A stretch of 64,000 nt of DNA from Nakamurella flavida (GCF_030811475.1 NZ_JAUSQV010000001.1:2379501-2443500), one strand, 5' to 3'; counted from the stretch's first letter, positions 32,595 to 41,758 are shown. Notes: generated by a model not told the origin, from the sequence alone. Numbers and translations are program-made.

Positions 32595-35159
32595 TCAGAG
32601 TCGCGGATCGACCGCCTCGGACTCCAGCGCCAACACCGCGAACACCGCCTCGTGCACCCGCCACAGCGGGTCGCCGGCGACGAACCGGTCGAGCGATTCC
32701 TGGCCCAGGGCGTACTCCCGCAGGGCCAGCGAGCGCTTGTGCCCGAGGTGCCGTTCCCGCAGCCGGACCAGGTTGTCCGGCTCGGTGTAGTCGGGCCCGT
32801 AGACGATGCGCAGGTACTCCCGACCACGCACCTTCAGACCCGGCTGCAGCAGGCCCTTCGGGCCGCGGGTCGCGCCGACCGGCTTGACGACCATGCCTTC
32901 CCCGCCGCCGGCGGTCAGCTCCGTCCACCACGCCGTACCTGCGGCGCAGGACTCCTCGTCGGCGGTGTCCACCAGGTGCCGACGGGTGGTGCGGATCAGG
33001 TCGGGGGCGGCGGCCACCAGGCGGTCGGCGAGGGCCAGATGCCACAGGTGGTCACGGTCCCGGCCGAGGAAGCCCTCGGCGGCCAGGAGCTGGAACGGGG
33101 CCAGCGCGACCCCGTCGAGCCCGTCCACGGGCCAGCAGTACCGCCGGTATGCCGCGACGAAGCCGTCGGCGTTCGCCGACCGGGACCGGGTGCGCGTCAG
33201 CAGATCCCCGACGTCCACCCCTTTGGCGGCCGCCTGCTCGAGGCCGGCCACGGCGGTGGGCAGCACGGAGCGGGCGGCCGCCCCGACGGGCGCGAACTGA
33301 CCGCGCAGCAGATCGACCGCCTTTGCCGACCACGGCAGGAGTTCACCGTCCAGGATCAGCCACCCGGTGCCCAGCTCGTCCCACAGCCCGGCCGCGTCGA
33401 CCGCTGCCCGCAGCTTCGCGAGCAGGGCCTCGGTGGTCGGCCGGTCGAAGAACGCGCGCCCCGTCCGGGTGTACACCGCCCCGGTCTCCCCGTCCTGCGC
33501 CCCGAAACGCGCTGTCGCGACGGCGCTGTCACGACAGAGGACGACGACGGCCCGCGACCCCATGTGCTTCTCCTGGGCGATCACCTGGGTGACCCCCGCG
33601 GCCCCGTAGGCGGACCAGGCCTCGGCCGGATGCTCCAGCACGTCCGACAGCGACGAGGTCGCCACCGGTGCCATCGTCGGCGGCAGGTACGGCAGCCACC
33701 GCGGCGGCAGGGCGAAGCGCGACATGACCTCCAGCGCGCCGGCGGCGTTCTCCGCCCGCACGCTGACCCGGCCGTGCTGGGACGTCTCCACCGTCCGCGC
33801 ACCCAGCACCTCGGCCAGGTCCAGGGCGTCCGGCGCGCGCTCCGCAGCCGGCGTCACCGGGCCCAGCGGTCGGGTCGGCTCGTACCAGACCTGGTGCGCG
33901 GCAACGGAGACGAGCTCACGCTCCGGGTAGCGCAGTGCCGTCAGCCGGCCGCCGAAGACGCAGCCGGTGTCCAGGCACATCGTGTTGTTGACCCACTCCG
34001 GCTCGAGCGTCGGGACGTGCCCGTAGAGCACCGTCGCCGCACCGCGGTAGTCCTGCGCCCACGGGTAGCGGACCGGCAGGCCGTACTCGTCCGTCTCCCC
34101 CGTCGAGTCGCCGTACAGCGCGAAGCTGCGCACCCGACCGGACGCGCGGTTGTGGTAGCTCTCCTTCAGCCCGGCGTGCGCGACGACCAGCTTCCCGTCG
34201 TCCAGCACGAGATGGGCGACCAGACCGTCGCACCACTGCGCGACCTCGGCGCGGAATTCCGCCGACTCCCGGTCGAGCTGGTCCAGGGTCTCGGCCAGAC
34301 CGTGGGTGCGCTGCACGTCCCTGCCGCGCAGCGCCCGGACCAGCTTGTGCTCGTGATTGCCCGGCACCGCCAGTGCGTGTCCGGCCCGGTGCATGCCCAT
34401 GGCCAGGCGGAGCACGCCGACCACGTCGGGACCCCGGTCGACCAGGTCGCCCAGGAAGATCACCCGCCGGCCCTGCGGGTGCACCGCGTCCACCGGGCGC
34501 CCCTGCCCGTCCCGGACCACCGCGTACCCGAGCCGGTCGAGCAGCTCGACGAGCTCGGCGAGGCAGCCGTGCACGTCACCGATGGCGTCGAACGGACCGT
34601 GGTCGTCCCGACGATCGCTGCGCAACGGCTCCCGGACGATCCGGACCGCGTCGATCTCCTCCTGGCTCCGCAACACGTGCACGGTGCGGAAGCCCTCCCG
34701 GGCCAGCCCACGCAATGACCGGTGCAGCTCGTTCACGTGACGGCCGATCACCCGGGGCGGCAGGACGCGGTCGGCCCGGGCGAGATTGCGCTCCTGCAGC
34801 AGCTTCTCGGGGAGGTCCAGGACGATGGCCACCGGCAGCACGTCGTGGTCGCGGGCCAGTTCGAGCACCTGCCGACGCGAGTCCCGCTGCACGTTCGTCG
34901 CGTCGACGACGGTCAGCCGGCCCGCCGTCAACCGCTTGCCGGCGACCACGTTCAGCACGTCGAACGCATCCCGGGTGGCGGCCTGGGAGTTCTCGTCGTC
35001 GCTCACCATCCCGCGGAACACGTCGCTGGAGAGCGTCTCGTACGGCCCGAAGTGCCGGCGGGCGAAAGAGGACTTGCCGGACGACGACGCACCGACCAGC
35101 ACCACCAGGGACAGGGCCGGGATCTCCAGCACGTTCTCGGCCACGTCGGGCGCGCTCAT
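32595..35159 (-). CDS. pnkp: Polynucleotide 5'-kinase/3'-phosphatase/ligase (bacterial Pnkp RNA repair enzyme)
   Basis: This 854-aa protein has the three Pnkp modules in order. The kinase (about 1-180) has P-loop GASSSGKSS (residues 23-31). The metallophosphatase (about 185-430) has GDVHG (194-198), GDLVDRG (237-243) and GNHE (267-270). The adenylyltransferase-ligase (about 460-854) has the KHMGSR nucleotidyl motif with Lys531 as predicted adenylated lysine. Its start overlaps the hen1 stop by four bases (ATGA). With Hen1 it repairs cleaved RNAs such as tRNAs cut by ribotoxins, resealing breaks while Hen1 methylates the new 3' end. Length and module order match known bacterial Pnkp. Confidence 0.95.
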   Translation of the reverse strand: MSAPDVAENVLEIPALSLVVLVGASSSGKSSFARRHFGPYETLSSDVFRGMVSDDENSQAATRDAFDVLNVVAGKRLTAGRLTVVDATNVQRDSRRQVLELARDHDVLPVAIVLDLPEKLLQERNLARADRVLPPRVIGRHVNELHRSLRGLAREGFRTVHVLRSQEEIDAVRIVREPLRSDRRDDHGPFDAIGDVHGCLAELVELLDRLGYAVVRDGQGRPVDAVHPQGRRVIFLGDLVDRGPDVVGVLRLAMGMHRAGHALAVPGNHEHKLVRALRGRDVQRTHGLAETLDQLDRESAEFRAEVAQWCDGLVAHLVLDDGKLVVAHAGLKESYHNRASGRVRSFALYGDSTGETDEYGLPVRYPWAQDYRGAATVLYGHVPTLEPEWVNNTMCLDTGCVFGGRLTALRYPERELVSVAAHQVWYEPTRPLGPVTPAAERAPDALDLAEVLGARTVETSQHGRVSVRAENAAGALEVMSRFALPPRWLPYLPPTMAPVATSSLSDVLEHPAEAWSAYGAAGVTQVIAQEKHMGSRAVVVLCRDSAVATARFGAQDGETGAVYTRTGRAFFDRPTTEALLAKLRAAVDAAGLWDELGTGWLILDGELLPWSAKAVDLLRGQFAPVGAAARSVLPTAVAGLEQAAAKGVDVGDLLTRTRSRSANADGFVAAYRRYCWPVDGLDGVALAPFQLLAAEGFLGRDRDHLWHLALADRLVAAAPDLIRTTRRHLVDTADEESCAAGTAWWTELTAGGGEGMVVKPVGATRGPKGLLQPGLKVRGREYLRIVYGPDYTEPDNLVRLRERHLGHKRSLALREYALGQESLDRFVAGDPLWRVHEAVFAVLALESEAVDPRL

Positions 35160-36586
35160 GCGGACCGCCTCTCGGACACGTCGGCGTCGACCCGGGTGAA
35201 CACGGCCAGCTGGGTGGACGGGCCGACCTCGGGATCGTCCGGGCCGACCGGTTCGAGCCGGACGGTGTAGCCGTGCTCCGCGGCGACATCGTCCGTCCAG
35301 GCGGTGAACTCGGCCCGGGTCCACTCGAACCGGTGATCCGGGTGCCGCATCCCCCCGCCGGCCAGCGCGGGATAGCGGACGTTGTGATCGGCGTTCGGCG
35401 TGGTCAGCACCACCGTGCGCGGGCGGGCGTCGGCGAACACCGTGCGCACCAGCGCCGGCACGGCCTCCGGTTCCAGGTGTTCCACCACCTCCATGAGCAC
35501 CATCGCGTCGTACCCGGCCAGCCGCCGGTCGCGGTAGGTCACCGACGACTGGAGCAGCTGCAACCGGGCCCGCTGGGCGTCCGGCATGCGTTCCAGCGCG
35601 AGCCGCTTCTCCGCCCGGGCGAGCTCCCGGGCGGCCACGTCGACGCCGACCACCTCGCTGAACGCACCCTCCCGCAGCAGCGCCGCCACGAGATGTCCCT
35701 CCCCGCAACCCATGTCGACGACGCGGTTCGCCCCGGCGGCCCGCAGCTCGGTCAGCACGGCCTCGAGCCGCAGCCGGGCCATGCCGGGCCCGGCCACGGG
35801 CGTCGTCGCCGTCGGCTCGCCCTTCTCGTCGGTGTCGTCAGGGTCGTCGGGGTCGTCGGCGGTCAGCCGGGTCCGGGCCTCGTCGACGAGATCCCGCTGA
35901 CGGGCCAGCGACCGCCGCAGGATCAGGTCGCGCTCGGGGTGGTGGGCGAGCCAGTCGCCGCCGGCCCGGGCGAGCTTGTCGACCTCGTCGTCGCCGACCC
36001 AGTAGTGCTTGTCGTCGTCCAGCGCCGGCAGCAGCACGTAGAGCTGGGTCAGCGCCCGGTCCAGCGGCATGGTCGCGGTCAGCTCGGCGTCCACGAACCC
36101 GGACGGCCCCCACTGACCGAACTCCTCGTCCAGCGGCAGGCGGGTCTCCCGCACCGTCCAGCCCAGCGGTGTGAACCACCGGCGCACCAGGTCCCCGTCG
36201 CGCCCCGCCGGAAGCACGGGGATGCGCACGGTCAGCGGCAGCGGCCGGCCGACCAGGTCGGGGCGGGCGGTGCACCGGCCGTGCAGCGCGCTGCCGAACA
36301 CCCGCGGCAGGGCCACCGCGAGCAGGGAGGACGCCACGTACGGACGGTCGTTGACGTACCCGTCGAGCGCGACGGGTACCCGCCCCCGCACCAGGGCCAC
36401 CGGGTCCACCTCGACGAACAGCGCCGCCGTGCACCGCGCTGCCGTCGCCTCCGGATAGAAGACGTGGGCCGTCCCCGCCGACACCGCGAAGCTCTGCGCC
36501 CGACCGGGGTGCTTGTGCAGCAGGAAGCCCAGATCGGTGGCGGGCGCGTCGGGATCGTCGGACGTGGTGGTGATGGTCAGGTACAC
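35156..36586 (-). CDS. hen1: Bacterial Hen1 3'-terminal RNA ribose 2'-O-methyltransferase
   Basis: The 476-aa product has an N-terminal Pnkp-activating domain (about 1-240: YLTITTTSDDPDAPATDLGF, FGSALHGRCTARPDLVGRPL). An acidic linker leads to a methyltransferase domain with VVDMGCGEGHLV (289-300). The Hen1 metal-binding EVVEH (Glu366, Glu369, His370) is present, with later His residues in HPDHRFEWTR. The GTG at 36586 gives an N-terminus that matches the family. Hen1 methylates the 2'-OH at the 3' end of a cleaved RNA before Pnkp ligates it, so the repaired site resists a second cut. It is first in the two-gene operon with pnkp. Confidence 0.95.
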   Translation of the reverse strand: MYLTITTTSDDPDAPATDLGFLLHKHPGRAQSFAVSAGTAHVFYPEATAARCTAALFVEVDPVALVRGRVPVALDGYVNDRPYVASSLLAVALPRVFGSALHGRCTARPDLVGRPLPLTVRIPVLPAGRDGDLVRRWFTPLGWTVRETRLPLDEEFGQWGPSGFVDAELTATMPLDRALTQLYVLLPALDDDKHYWVGDDEVDKLARAGGDWLAHHPERDLILRRSLARQRDLVDEARTRLTADDPDDPDDTDEKGEPTATTPVAGPGMARLRLEAVLTELRAAGANRVVDMGCGEGHLVAALLREGAFSEVVGVDVAARELARAEKRLALERMPDAQRARLQLLQSSVTYRDRRLAGYDAMVLMEVVEHLEPEAVPALVRTVFADARPRTVVLTTPNADHNVRYPALAGGGMRHPDHRFEWTRAEFTAWTDDVAAEHGYTVRLEPVGPDDPEVGPSTQLAVFTRVDADVSERRSA

Positions 36587-36766
36587 CCGGGCAGTCTGTC
36601 CGACGCCCCCGCTCCCGGCCATCGGTTTCGGCGTCCGTGCGCACAGCCGAGGCACAGGCTCCCGACAGCGAGGACCGAGCCCGGCCGCCGAGAGTGGGTG
36701 CAGACCGGCGGAGAGCGTGCCGGTACCGCCGCCCGTCATTCCTCCCCCGATCCCAGGAGACCCGCC

Positions 36767-37834
36767 ATGCGCAGCACCCCCGCCGTCCCCACGCACGAGG
36801 GCCGCCCGCTCCCCCGTCCGGACGAGGAGGTCGTCGACCAGGGCCTGGCCTTCGACATCGGCACCCTGATGGGACGGCGGCGGATGCTGCGCACCCTCGG
36901 ACTCGGCGTGGCCGGCCTCGGTCTCGCCGCCTGCGGGACGGCCGCGACCAGCGCGAACGCCACCACGTCGGCGGCGGCGACCTCGTCGGCCGCGTCCTCG
37001 TCGGCCGCCTCCTCCGCCGCGGCATCGGGCAGCGAGATCCCCGACGAGACGGCCGGCCCGTACCCGGGTGACGGCTCCAACGGCCCCGATGTGCTCTCCG
37101 AGAGCGGTGTCGTCCGCAGCGACATCCGCTCCAGCTTCGGCGCGTCCTCCGGCACCGCCGAGGGGGTGCCGATGACCCTGCGGTTGACCATCCGGGACCT
37201 GGCCAACGGCGGGGTGCCGTTCGCCGGGGTCGCCGTGTACGTCTGGCACTGCAACGCCGCTGGCGAGTACTCCATGTACTCCGAGGGCGTCACGGACCAG
37301 AACTACCTGCGCGGCGTCCAGATCGCCGATGCCGACGGGGTCGTCAGCTACACCAGCGTCTTCCCGGCCTGCTACAGCGGCCGCTGGCCGCACATCCACT
37401 TCGAGGTCTACCCGGACGAGGCCGCCATCACCGACGCGACCAAGGCCATCGCCACGTCCCAGGTCGCCCTGCCGAAGGACGTCTGCGACGCGGTCTACGC
37501 CACCGCGGGCTACGAGGAGTCCCCGGCCAACCTCGCGCAGGTCACCCTGCAGTCCGACAACGTGTTCGGCGACGACGGCGGTGCTCTGCAACTCGGGTCC
37601 GTGACCGGCGACGTCACCCAGGGGTACGCCGCCAGTCTGAACGTGGGTGTGGACACCACCACCGCCCCGACCGGCGGGTCCGTGCCCGGCGGCGGCGGGG
37701 GCGGCGGACAGGGCGGCACCCCGCCGACCGGCGGCACGGGCGGACCCGGCGGCACACCGCCCACCGGCCGGATGGGCACACCGCCGTCCGGGGCGCCGGG
37801 TGCACCGACCACCGGCGCCACGACGACGGCCTGA
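36767..37834 (+). CDS. Intradiol ring-cleavage dioxygenase-like lipoprotein with Tat signal
   Basis: The 355-aa product has a twin-arginine motif (MGRRRMLRTLG, residues 35-45) and a lipobox-like LAAC (Cys56), then a Ser/Ala linker. A protocatechuate-dioxygenase-like sandwich follows: TAGPYPGDGSNGPDVLSESG, GVAVYVWHCNAAGEYSMYS and FPACYSGRWPHIHFEVYP. The Tyr/Tyr/His/His pattern matches the iron ligands of intradiol dioxygenases. The C-terminal 60 residues are a Gly/Pro-rich tail of PPTGG-type repeats. It would be exported folded and anchored outside the membrane. The aromatic substrate is not evident. A GGAGA site precedes the ATG. Confidence 0.88.
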   Translation: MRSTPAVPTHEGRPLPRPDEEVVDQGLAFDIGTLMGRRRMLRTLGLGVAGLGLAACGTAATSANATTSAAATSSAASSSAASSAAASGSEIPDETAGPYPGDGSNGPDVLSESGVVRSDIRSSFGASSGTAEGVPMTLRLTIRDLANGGVPFAGVAVYVWHCNAAGEYSMYSEGVTDQNYLRGVQIADADGVVSYTSVFPACYSGRWPHIHFEVYPDEAAITDATKAIATSQVALPKDVCDAVYATAGYEESPANLAQVTLQSDNVFGDDGGALQLGSVTGDVTQGYAASLNVGVDTTTAPTGGSVPGGGGGGGQGGTPPTGGTGGPGGTPPTGRMGTPPSGAPGAPTTGATTTA

Positions 37835-37899
37835 CATCGAGCCGCGCCCGGGCGGCGACAGACCTGCCGGCAATAACGACACGAGCCGACAACGACAAG

Positions 37900-37929
37900 A
37901 GCCCCCGGCCGCTCACGCGGCCAGGGGCT
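37900..37929. terminator. Terminator hairpin between dioxygenase gene and tRNA-Leu
   Basis: AGCCCC-c-GGCCGC pairs with GCGGCC-a-GGGGCT around the loop TCAC. It lies between the convergent ends of the dioxygenase gene and the tRNA gene and could serve both. Confidence 0.8.
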
Positions 37930-37951
37930 CTGTCGTCTGTCTCAACCAGAG

Positions 37952-38034
37952 TGGGCAAGGGGGGAGTTGAACCCCCACGTCCTTTCGGACACACGGACCT
38001 GAACCGTGCGCGTCTGCCATTTCGCCACTTGCCC
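37952..38034 (-). tRNA. tRNA-Leu (anticodon CAG)
   Basis: Read on the minus strand, the gene begins GGGCAAGTGGCGAAATGGCA and ends CTTGCCC plus a discriminator A. The acceptor stem is GGGCAAG/CTTGCCC over 7 bp. The anticodon stem-loop is CACGG-TTCAGGT-CCGTG with anticodon CAG. A long variable arm (TGTCCGAAAGGACG) and T-arm GGGGGTTCAACTCCCCC complete a class II tRNA of about 83 nt. The CCA end is not encoded. CUG is the main leucine codon in this GC-rich genome. No integrated element flanks it here. Confidence 0.95.
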
Positions 38035-38225
38035 AGTGACGGGAACGAGGTTAACACGCCCCACGGGGACTCCCGGACCACCGGCCCGGGCCCCGTCCGG
38101 GCGGGCCGGCACGTCCACTCGGACGGCTCGATCCGGCGGATACCACGCAACCGACCCTGCAGCTACACGTCACCGTTACGATCGGTCCGTCCTGCGACCA
38201 GGGGACCGCGAACGAGGGGGTGGCG

Positions 38226-39575
38226 ATGCGCGCACTGCAGAACATGGAAAGACGGCTGCAGGGCGCCGTCGGGAACACCTTCGCGCGCCTGTTCGGCGGC
38301 AAGGTGCAACCCGCCGAGGTCGCCGACGCCCTCCAGGGGGAGGCCCAGGCCCACCTGCAGCAGCAGGGGGGCCGGACGGTGGCCCCCAATGCCTACTCCG
38401 TGGCACTGGGCCCGACCGATCGCGAGCACTTCGGCGGCGAGCGCACCCAGGTCGAGGCGGCCCTGTCGGACATGATCGACGAGTATCTGCAGGAGCAGGG
38501 CTGGGACACCTTCGGCGACGTGGCCGTCACCCTCGAGGAGTCGGCGACCCTGCACACCGGTCAGTTCCGCATCAGCTCGTCGGTCGACCCCGATGTCGAC
38601 CGGCGCTCCCGCAGTCCGAGAGCAGGGGTGGGTCAGATGTCGCAGCAGCCCGACCACGGTCGGCCCGAGCACCAGGCGGACCGGGCCGGCGCCCCGGGTC
38701 CGGACGCCGAGGCCGGCGCGGATCAGCGCGGCACCGCACTCCCGAGCTTCACCCCCGGGTCTCCCTACCAGGCCGGACCCGCCGCGGGCGCCGATCAGGA
38801 CCAGCTCGCGTACGACCCGCCGCACCACGGCCAGGGCGGCCAGAACCAGTACGGGCCCCAGTACGACCCGGCGCCCTACGGTCAGCAGTACGGCCAGCAG
38901 CCCGCATATCCGGACCCCGCCCAGCAGCCCTACGGCCACTCCTACGGCGGGTCCCCGCAGTACGGCGGCCAGAGCGACGGCCAGCAGTACGGCCAGCCCT
39001 CCGGCGCGCCGCAGTACGGGGGCCAGTACGCCCCGCCGCCCGCGGGCCAGCAGTACGGCGTCGCCCCCTCCGGCCAGCAGTACGCCGGTCAGCAGTACGG
39101 CGGCCAGCAGTACGGGCAGCAGTACGGGCAGCAGTACGGCCAGCCCTACGGAGACCAGCAGTACGGCGCCCAGCAGTACGGCGCCCAGCAGTACGGCGGG
39201 CAGGGCCACGACCAGCAGGGCCGGCCGTCCGGTGGGGGCGGGTACGGCGCCGGTTACGGCGAGGCGCAGTACCAGCCGGAGCGCGAGGCCACCGCGGTGC
39301 TCGCGGTCGAGGACGGCTCGAACCGCACCTACCGGCTGCAGCGCGGTTCCAACGTGCTGGGGCGTGGGCAGGACGCCGCGTTCCGCCTGCCCGACACCTC
39401 CGTCTCGCGTCGTCATGCCGACGTCTACTTCGACGGGCACACCGCCGTGCTGCACGACCTCGGTTCCACCAACGGCACCACCGTCAACGGGTCCTCGGTG
39501 CAGACCTGGCAACTCGCGGACGGGGACGTGATCAGCCTGGGGCACTCCGCTGTCAGGTTCTCGAGCCGGACCTGA
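38226..39575 (+). CDS. fhaA: FhaA, DUF3662 and FHA domain signalling protein
   Basis: The 449-aa product has an N-terminal DUF3662 domain (about 1-120: NMERRLQGAVGNTFARLFGG, VTLEESATLHTGQFRI). A long Gln/Tyr/Gly repeat region follows (about 150-350), then a C-terminal FHA domain (about 355-449) with GRGQDAAFRLPDTSVSRRHA and LGSTNGTTVNG. The FHA domain binds phosphothreonine on partners of PknB. In mycobacteria FhaA interacts with the MurJ homologue and controls wall synthesis. The ATG at 38226 fits a GAGGGGG site better than the GTG at 38220. Confidence 0.93.
   Translation: MRALQNMERRLQGAVGNTFARLFGGKVQPAEVADALQGEAQAHLQQQGGRTVAPNAYSVALGPTDREHFGGERTQVEAALSDMIDEYLQEQGWDTFGDVAVTLEESATLHTGQFRISSSVDPDVDRRSRSPRAGVGQMSQQPDHGRPEHQADRAGAPGPDAEAGADQRGTALPSFTPGSPYQAGPAAGADQDQLAYDPPHHGQGGQNQYGPQYDPAPYGQQYGQQPAYPDPAQQPYGHSYGGSPQYGGQSDGQQYGQPSGAPQYGGQYAPPPAGQQYGVAPSGQQYAGQQYGGQQYGQQYGQQYGQPYGDQQYGAQQYGAQQYGGQGHDQQGRPSGGGGYGAGYGEAQYQPEREATAVLAVEDGSNRTYRLQRGSNVLGRGQDAAFRLPDTSVSRRHADVYFDGHTAVLHDLGSTNGTTVNGSSVQTWQLADGDVISLGHSAVRFSSRT
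38820..39255 (+). repeat. QQYG/GQQYGAQQYG coding repeats in fhaA
   Basis: Tandem units such as CAGCAGTACGGCCAG or GCCCAGCAGTACGGC occur about twenty times, encoding QQYG, GQQYG and AQQYG segments of a disordered linker. The DNA-level repetition means that slippage could change linker length between strains. The linker joins DUF3662 to the FHA domain. Confidence 0.85.
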
Positions 39576-39588
39576 CGGCGGGATCCAC

Positions 39589-40080
39589 ATGCCGGCACTG
39601 ATCCTCCAGCTCACCAGAATCGGATTCCTCATCCTGCTCTGGCTGTTCGTGCTGGCCGCGATCCGGGTCATCCGCGCCGATCTGCGCGTCGGGGCCGACG
39701 TCATCGCCCGCCGCGAGTCCTCCCGTGGGCGACGGCGTGAGCAGTCCTCCCCCGCCCGCCCCGCCGTGCCCACCCCGGCGGGGCGGATGGTGCCGGGCAC
39801 GCTCGTCGTCACCGCGGGTTCGCTGGCCGGCACCCGGCTCAAGCTCGGCCCGGGCCCCATCCTGATGGGCCGCGCCGAGGACTCGACCCTGGTGCTGGAC
39901 GACGACTACGCCTCCACCCGGCACGCCCGGATCCTGCAACAGGGTCAGGAGTACTTCCTGGAGGACCTGGGTTCGACCAACGGCACCTACCTGGACCGGG
40001 CCCGGATCACCTCACCCACCCCGGTCGCCATCGGCGTGCCCATTCGCATCGGGCGCACCGTGATCGAGCTGCGCCCGTGA
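39589..40080 (+). CDS. fhaB: FhaB/FipA, membrane-anchored FHA domain protein
   Basis: This 163-aa protein has an N-terminal membrane helix (about 9-27: TRIGFLILLWLFVLAAIRVI), a basic linker and an FHA domain (about 70-163) with GRAEDSTLVLDDDYASTRHA and LEDLGSTNGTYLD. FipA in mycobacteria binds phosphorylated cell-division proteins downstream of PknA. It starts 13 bp after fhaA and precedes the phosphatase. Confidence 0.94.
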   Translation: MPALILQLTRIGFLILLWLFVLAAIRVIRADLRVGADVIARRESSRGRRREQSSPARPAVPTPAGRMVPGTLVVTAGSLAGTRLKLGPGPILMGRAEDSTLVLDDDYASTRHARILQQGQEYFLEDLGSTNGTYLDRARITSPTPVAIGVPIRIGRTVIELRP

Positions 40081-40105
40081 CCCGGACCCCCGGGGGGCCG
40101 CCGCG

Positions 40106-41758
40106 ATGACCCACGAGCTGCTCTACGCGGCACGCACCGATCGCGGACTGCTGCGCTCCAACAACCAGGACTCGGTGTACGCCGGACCCCGCCTGCTGGT
40201 GGTGGCCGACGGCATGGGCGGGCACGCGGCCGGCGACATGGCCTCCCGCCTGGTGGTGAACGCGTTCGCCCCCCTGGACGAGCAGCCGACCGCGACCAAC
40301 CTGTTGCGCGGACTGGCCACCGCCGTCCGGCAGGGCAACGCCGCCATCGCCGACGTGGTCGACGGCAATCCCGAACTCGACGGCATGGGCACCACCGTCA
40401 CCGCGTTGCTGTTCGCCGGGGACAGGCTCGGCATGGCCCACGTCGGCGACTCGCGCGCCTACCTGTACCGCAACGGCGTCCTTCACCAGCTCACCCACGA
40501 CGACACCTTCGTGCAGTCGCTGATCGACGACGGCCGGATCACCGCGGACGAGGCCGCCCACCATCCCCAGCGTTCACTGCTGCTCCGGGCCCTCAACGGC
40601 ACCGACCTCGACCCCTCGCTGACCACCCGCGAGGTCAGCGTCGGCGACCGGTACCTGGTCTGCAGTGACGGCCTGCCCGCCGTCGTCTCACCCGAGGCCG
40701 TCGCCGACTCGCTCGGCAACGCGGGCGACCCGGCCGCCACCGCCGACGCGCTCATCCAGCTGGCGCTGGCCGGGGGCGGCCCCGACAACATCACCGTCAT
40801 CGTCGCCGACGTCGTCGAGACCGGGGTCGACGACGAACCCTGGGCGGCCCAGGACCCGGACGCCACCGGCCCGATCGGCTCGTTCGCCTCCGTGCGGATG
40901 ACCCAGGAGATGCCCCGGGTGCCCCTGCCCGGCATCCCGGAGGACCCGCCGGCCCGACCGGAGTTCGTCACTGCCCCGGACGACGACGACTGGGCCCAGG
41001 ACGACGACGACACCGACCCGGACGACACCGACGACGACTGGGCCGACGACGAGAGCGACCCGGACACCGCGGCCACCGCGCCCGTCCGCACCGGTGCCGC
41101 CGCCCCCGCCGCCGGCCTCGCCGCCCCCACCCGGGCCCGCAGCTGGCGTCGCCGGGGCGCGTTCACCCTGGCTCTGGTCGTACTGGCCGCCGTCGCCGTC
41201 GGCGGGTCGCTGCTCTGGGTGCAGAGCCAGCACTTCGTCGCCGCGCAGGACGACGAGGTCACCGTGTTCCGCGGGGTCAACGGTTCGCTCTTCGGCTGGC
41301 GGCTGTACTCGGCCGAGGAGGGGGCCTGCACCCCCGGCCTGAACGACTGCCGGCCGCTGCTCGTCGCCGATCTCGTCCCGGCCGCCCAGGACCAGGTGGT
41401 CGCCGGCATCCAGGCCGGCACGCTCGCCGACGCCCGCGGGGTGGTCAGCCGCCTGGCCGGGCAGCTGCTGCCCGCCTGCGTCGTCCCGCCCGCGGTGTCC
41501 GCCACCCTGAGCGCCGGCACGTTCCCCGAGACCACCGGAGCCACGCTGCCCACGTCCACCGGCCCGTCCCTGGTCGACCCGACGTCGTCCGCGCAGACCG
41601 TCCCGGAACCCGGTACCGGTACCGGTACCCAGGAGAACGGCACCCCGGGAAACCCGGCCACCGGGCCCACCGTCCCGACGACCCCCGCGTCCTCGTCGGG
41701 CACACCGTTGTCCTCCGCGGCCCCCCAGCCGGGCGTCACCTGCCGGGTGACCGGATGA
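40106..41758 (+). CDS. pstP: PP2C-family Ser/Thr phosphatase (PstP)
   Basis: The 550-aa product has a cytoplasmic PP2C domain (about 1-235) with the metal-binding RSNNQDSVYAG, VADGMGGHAAGDMAS, GDSRAYLYRNG and GGPDNITVIV motifs. An unusually acidic linker (about 290-320, DDDDTDPDDTDDDWADDE) and one membrane helix (about 352-372) are followed by an extracellular domain with Cys residues and a Ser/Thr/Pro tail. It removes phosphates from PknA/PknB and their targets. Its stop overlaps the rodA start by four bases. Confidence 0.95.
   Translation: MTHELLYAARTDRGLLRSNNQDSVYAGPRLLVVADGMGGHAAGDMASRLVVNAFAPLDEQPTATNLLRGLATAVRQGNAAIADVVDGNPELDGMGTTVTALLFAGDRLGMAHVGDSRAYLYRNGVLHQLTHDDTFVQSLIDDGRITADEAAHHPQRSLLLRALNGTDLDPSLTTREVSVGDRYLVCSDGLPAVVSPEAVADSLGNAGDPAATADALIQLALAGGGPDNITVIVADVVETGVDDEPWAAQDPDATGPIGSFASVRMTQEMPRVPLPGIPEDPPARPEFVTAPDDDDWAQDDDDTDPDDTDDDWADDESDPDTAATAPVRTGAAAPAAGLAAPTRARSWRRRGAFTLALVVLAAVAVGGSLLWVQSQHFVAAQDDEVTVFRGVNGSLFGWRLYSAEEGACTPGLNDCRPLLVADLVPAAQDQVVAGIQAGTLADARGVVSRLAGQLLPACVVPPAVSATLSAGTFPETTGATLPTSTGPSLVDPTSSAQTVPEPGTGTGTQENGTPGNPATGPTVPTTPASSSGTPLSSAAPQPGVTCRVTG

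Noticed and set aside
37952-38034. tRNA-Leu as an integration (att) site
   Set aside because: No integrase gene, direct repeat of the tRNA 3' end or mobile genes were seen nearby.
38820-39255. Direct repeats considered as CRISPR or minisatellite
   Set aside because: The repeats are in frame in fhaA and encode QQYG units.
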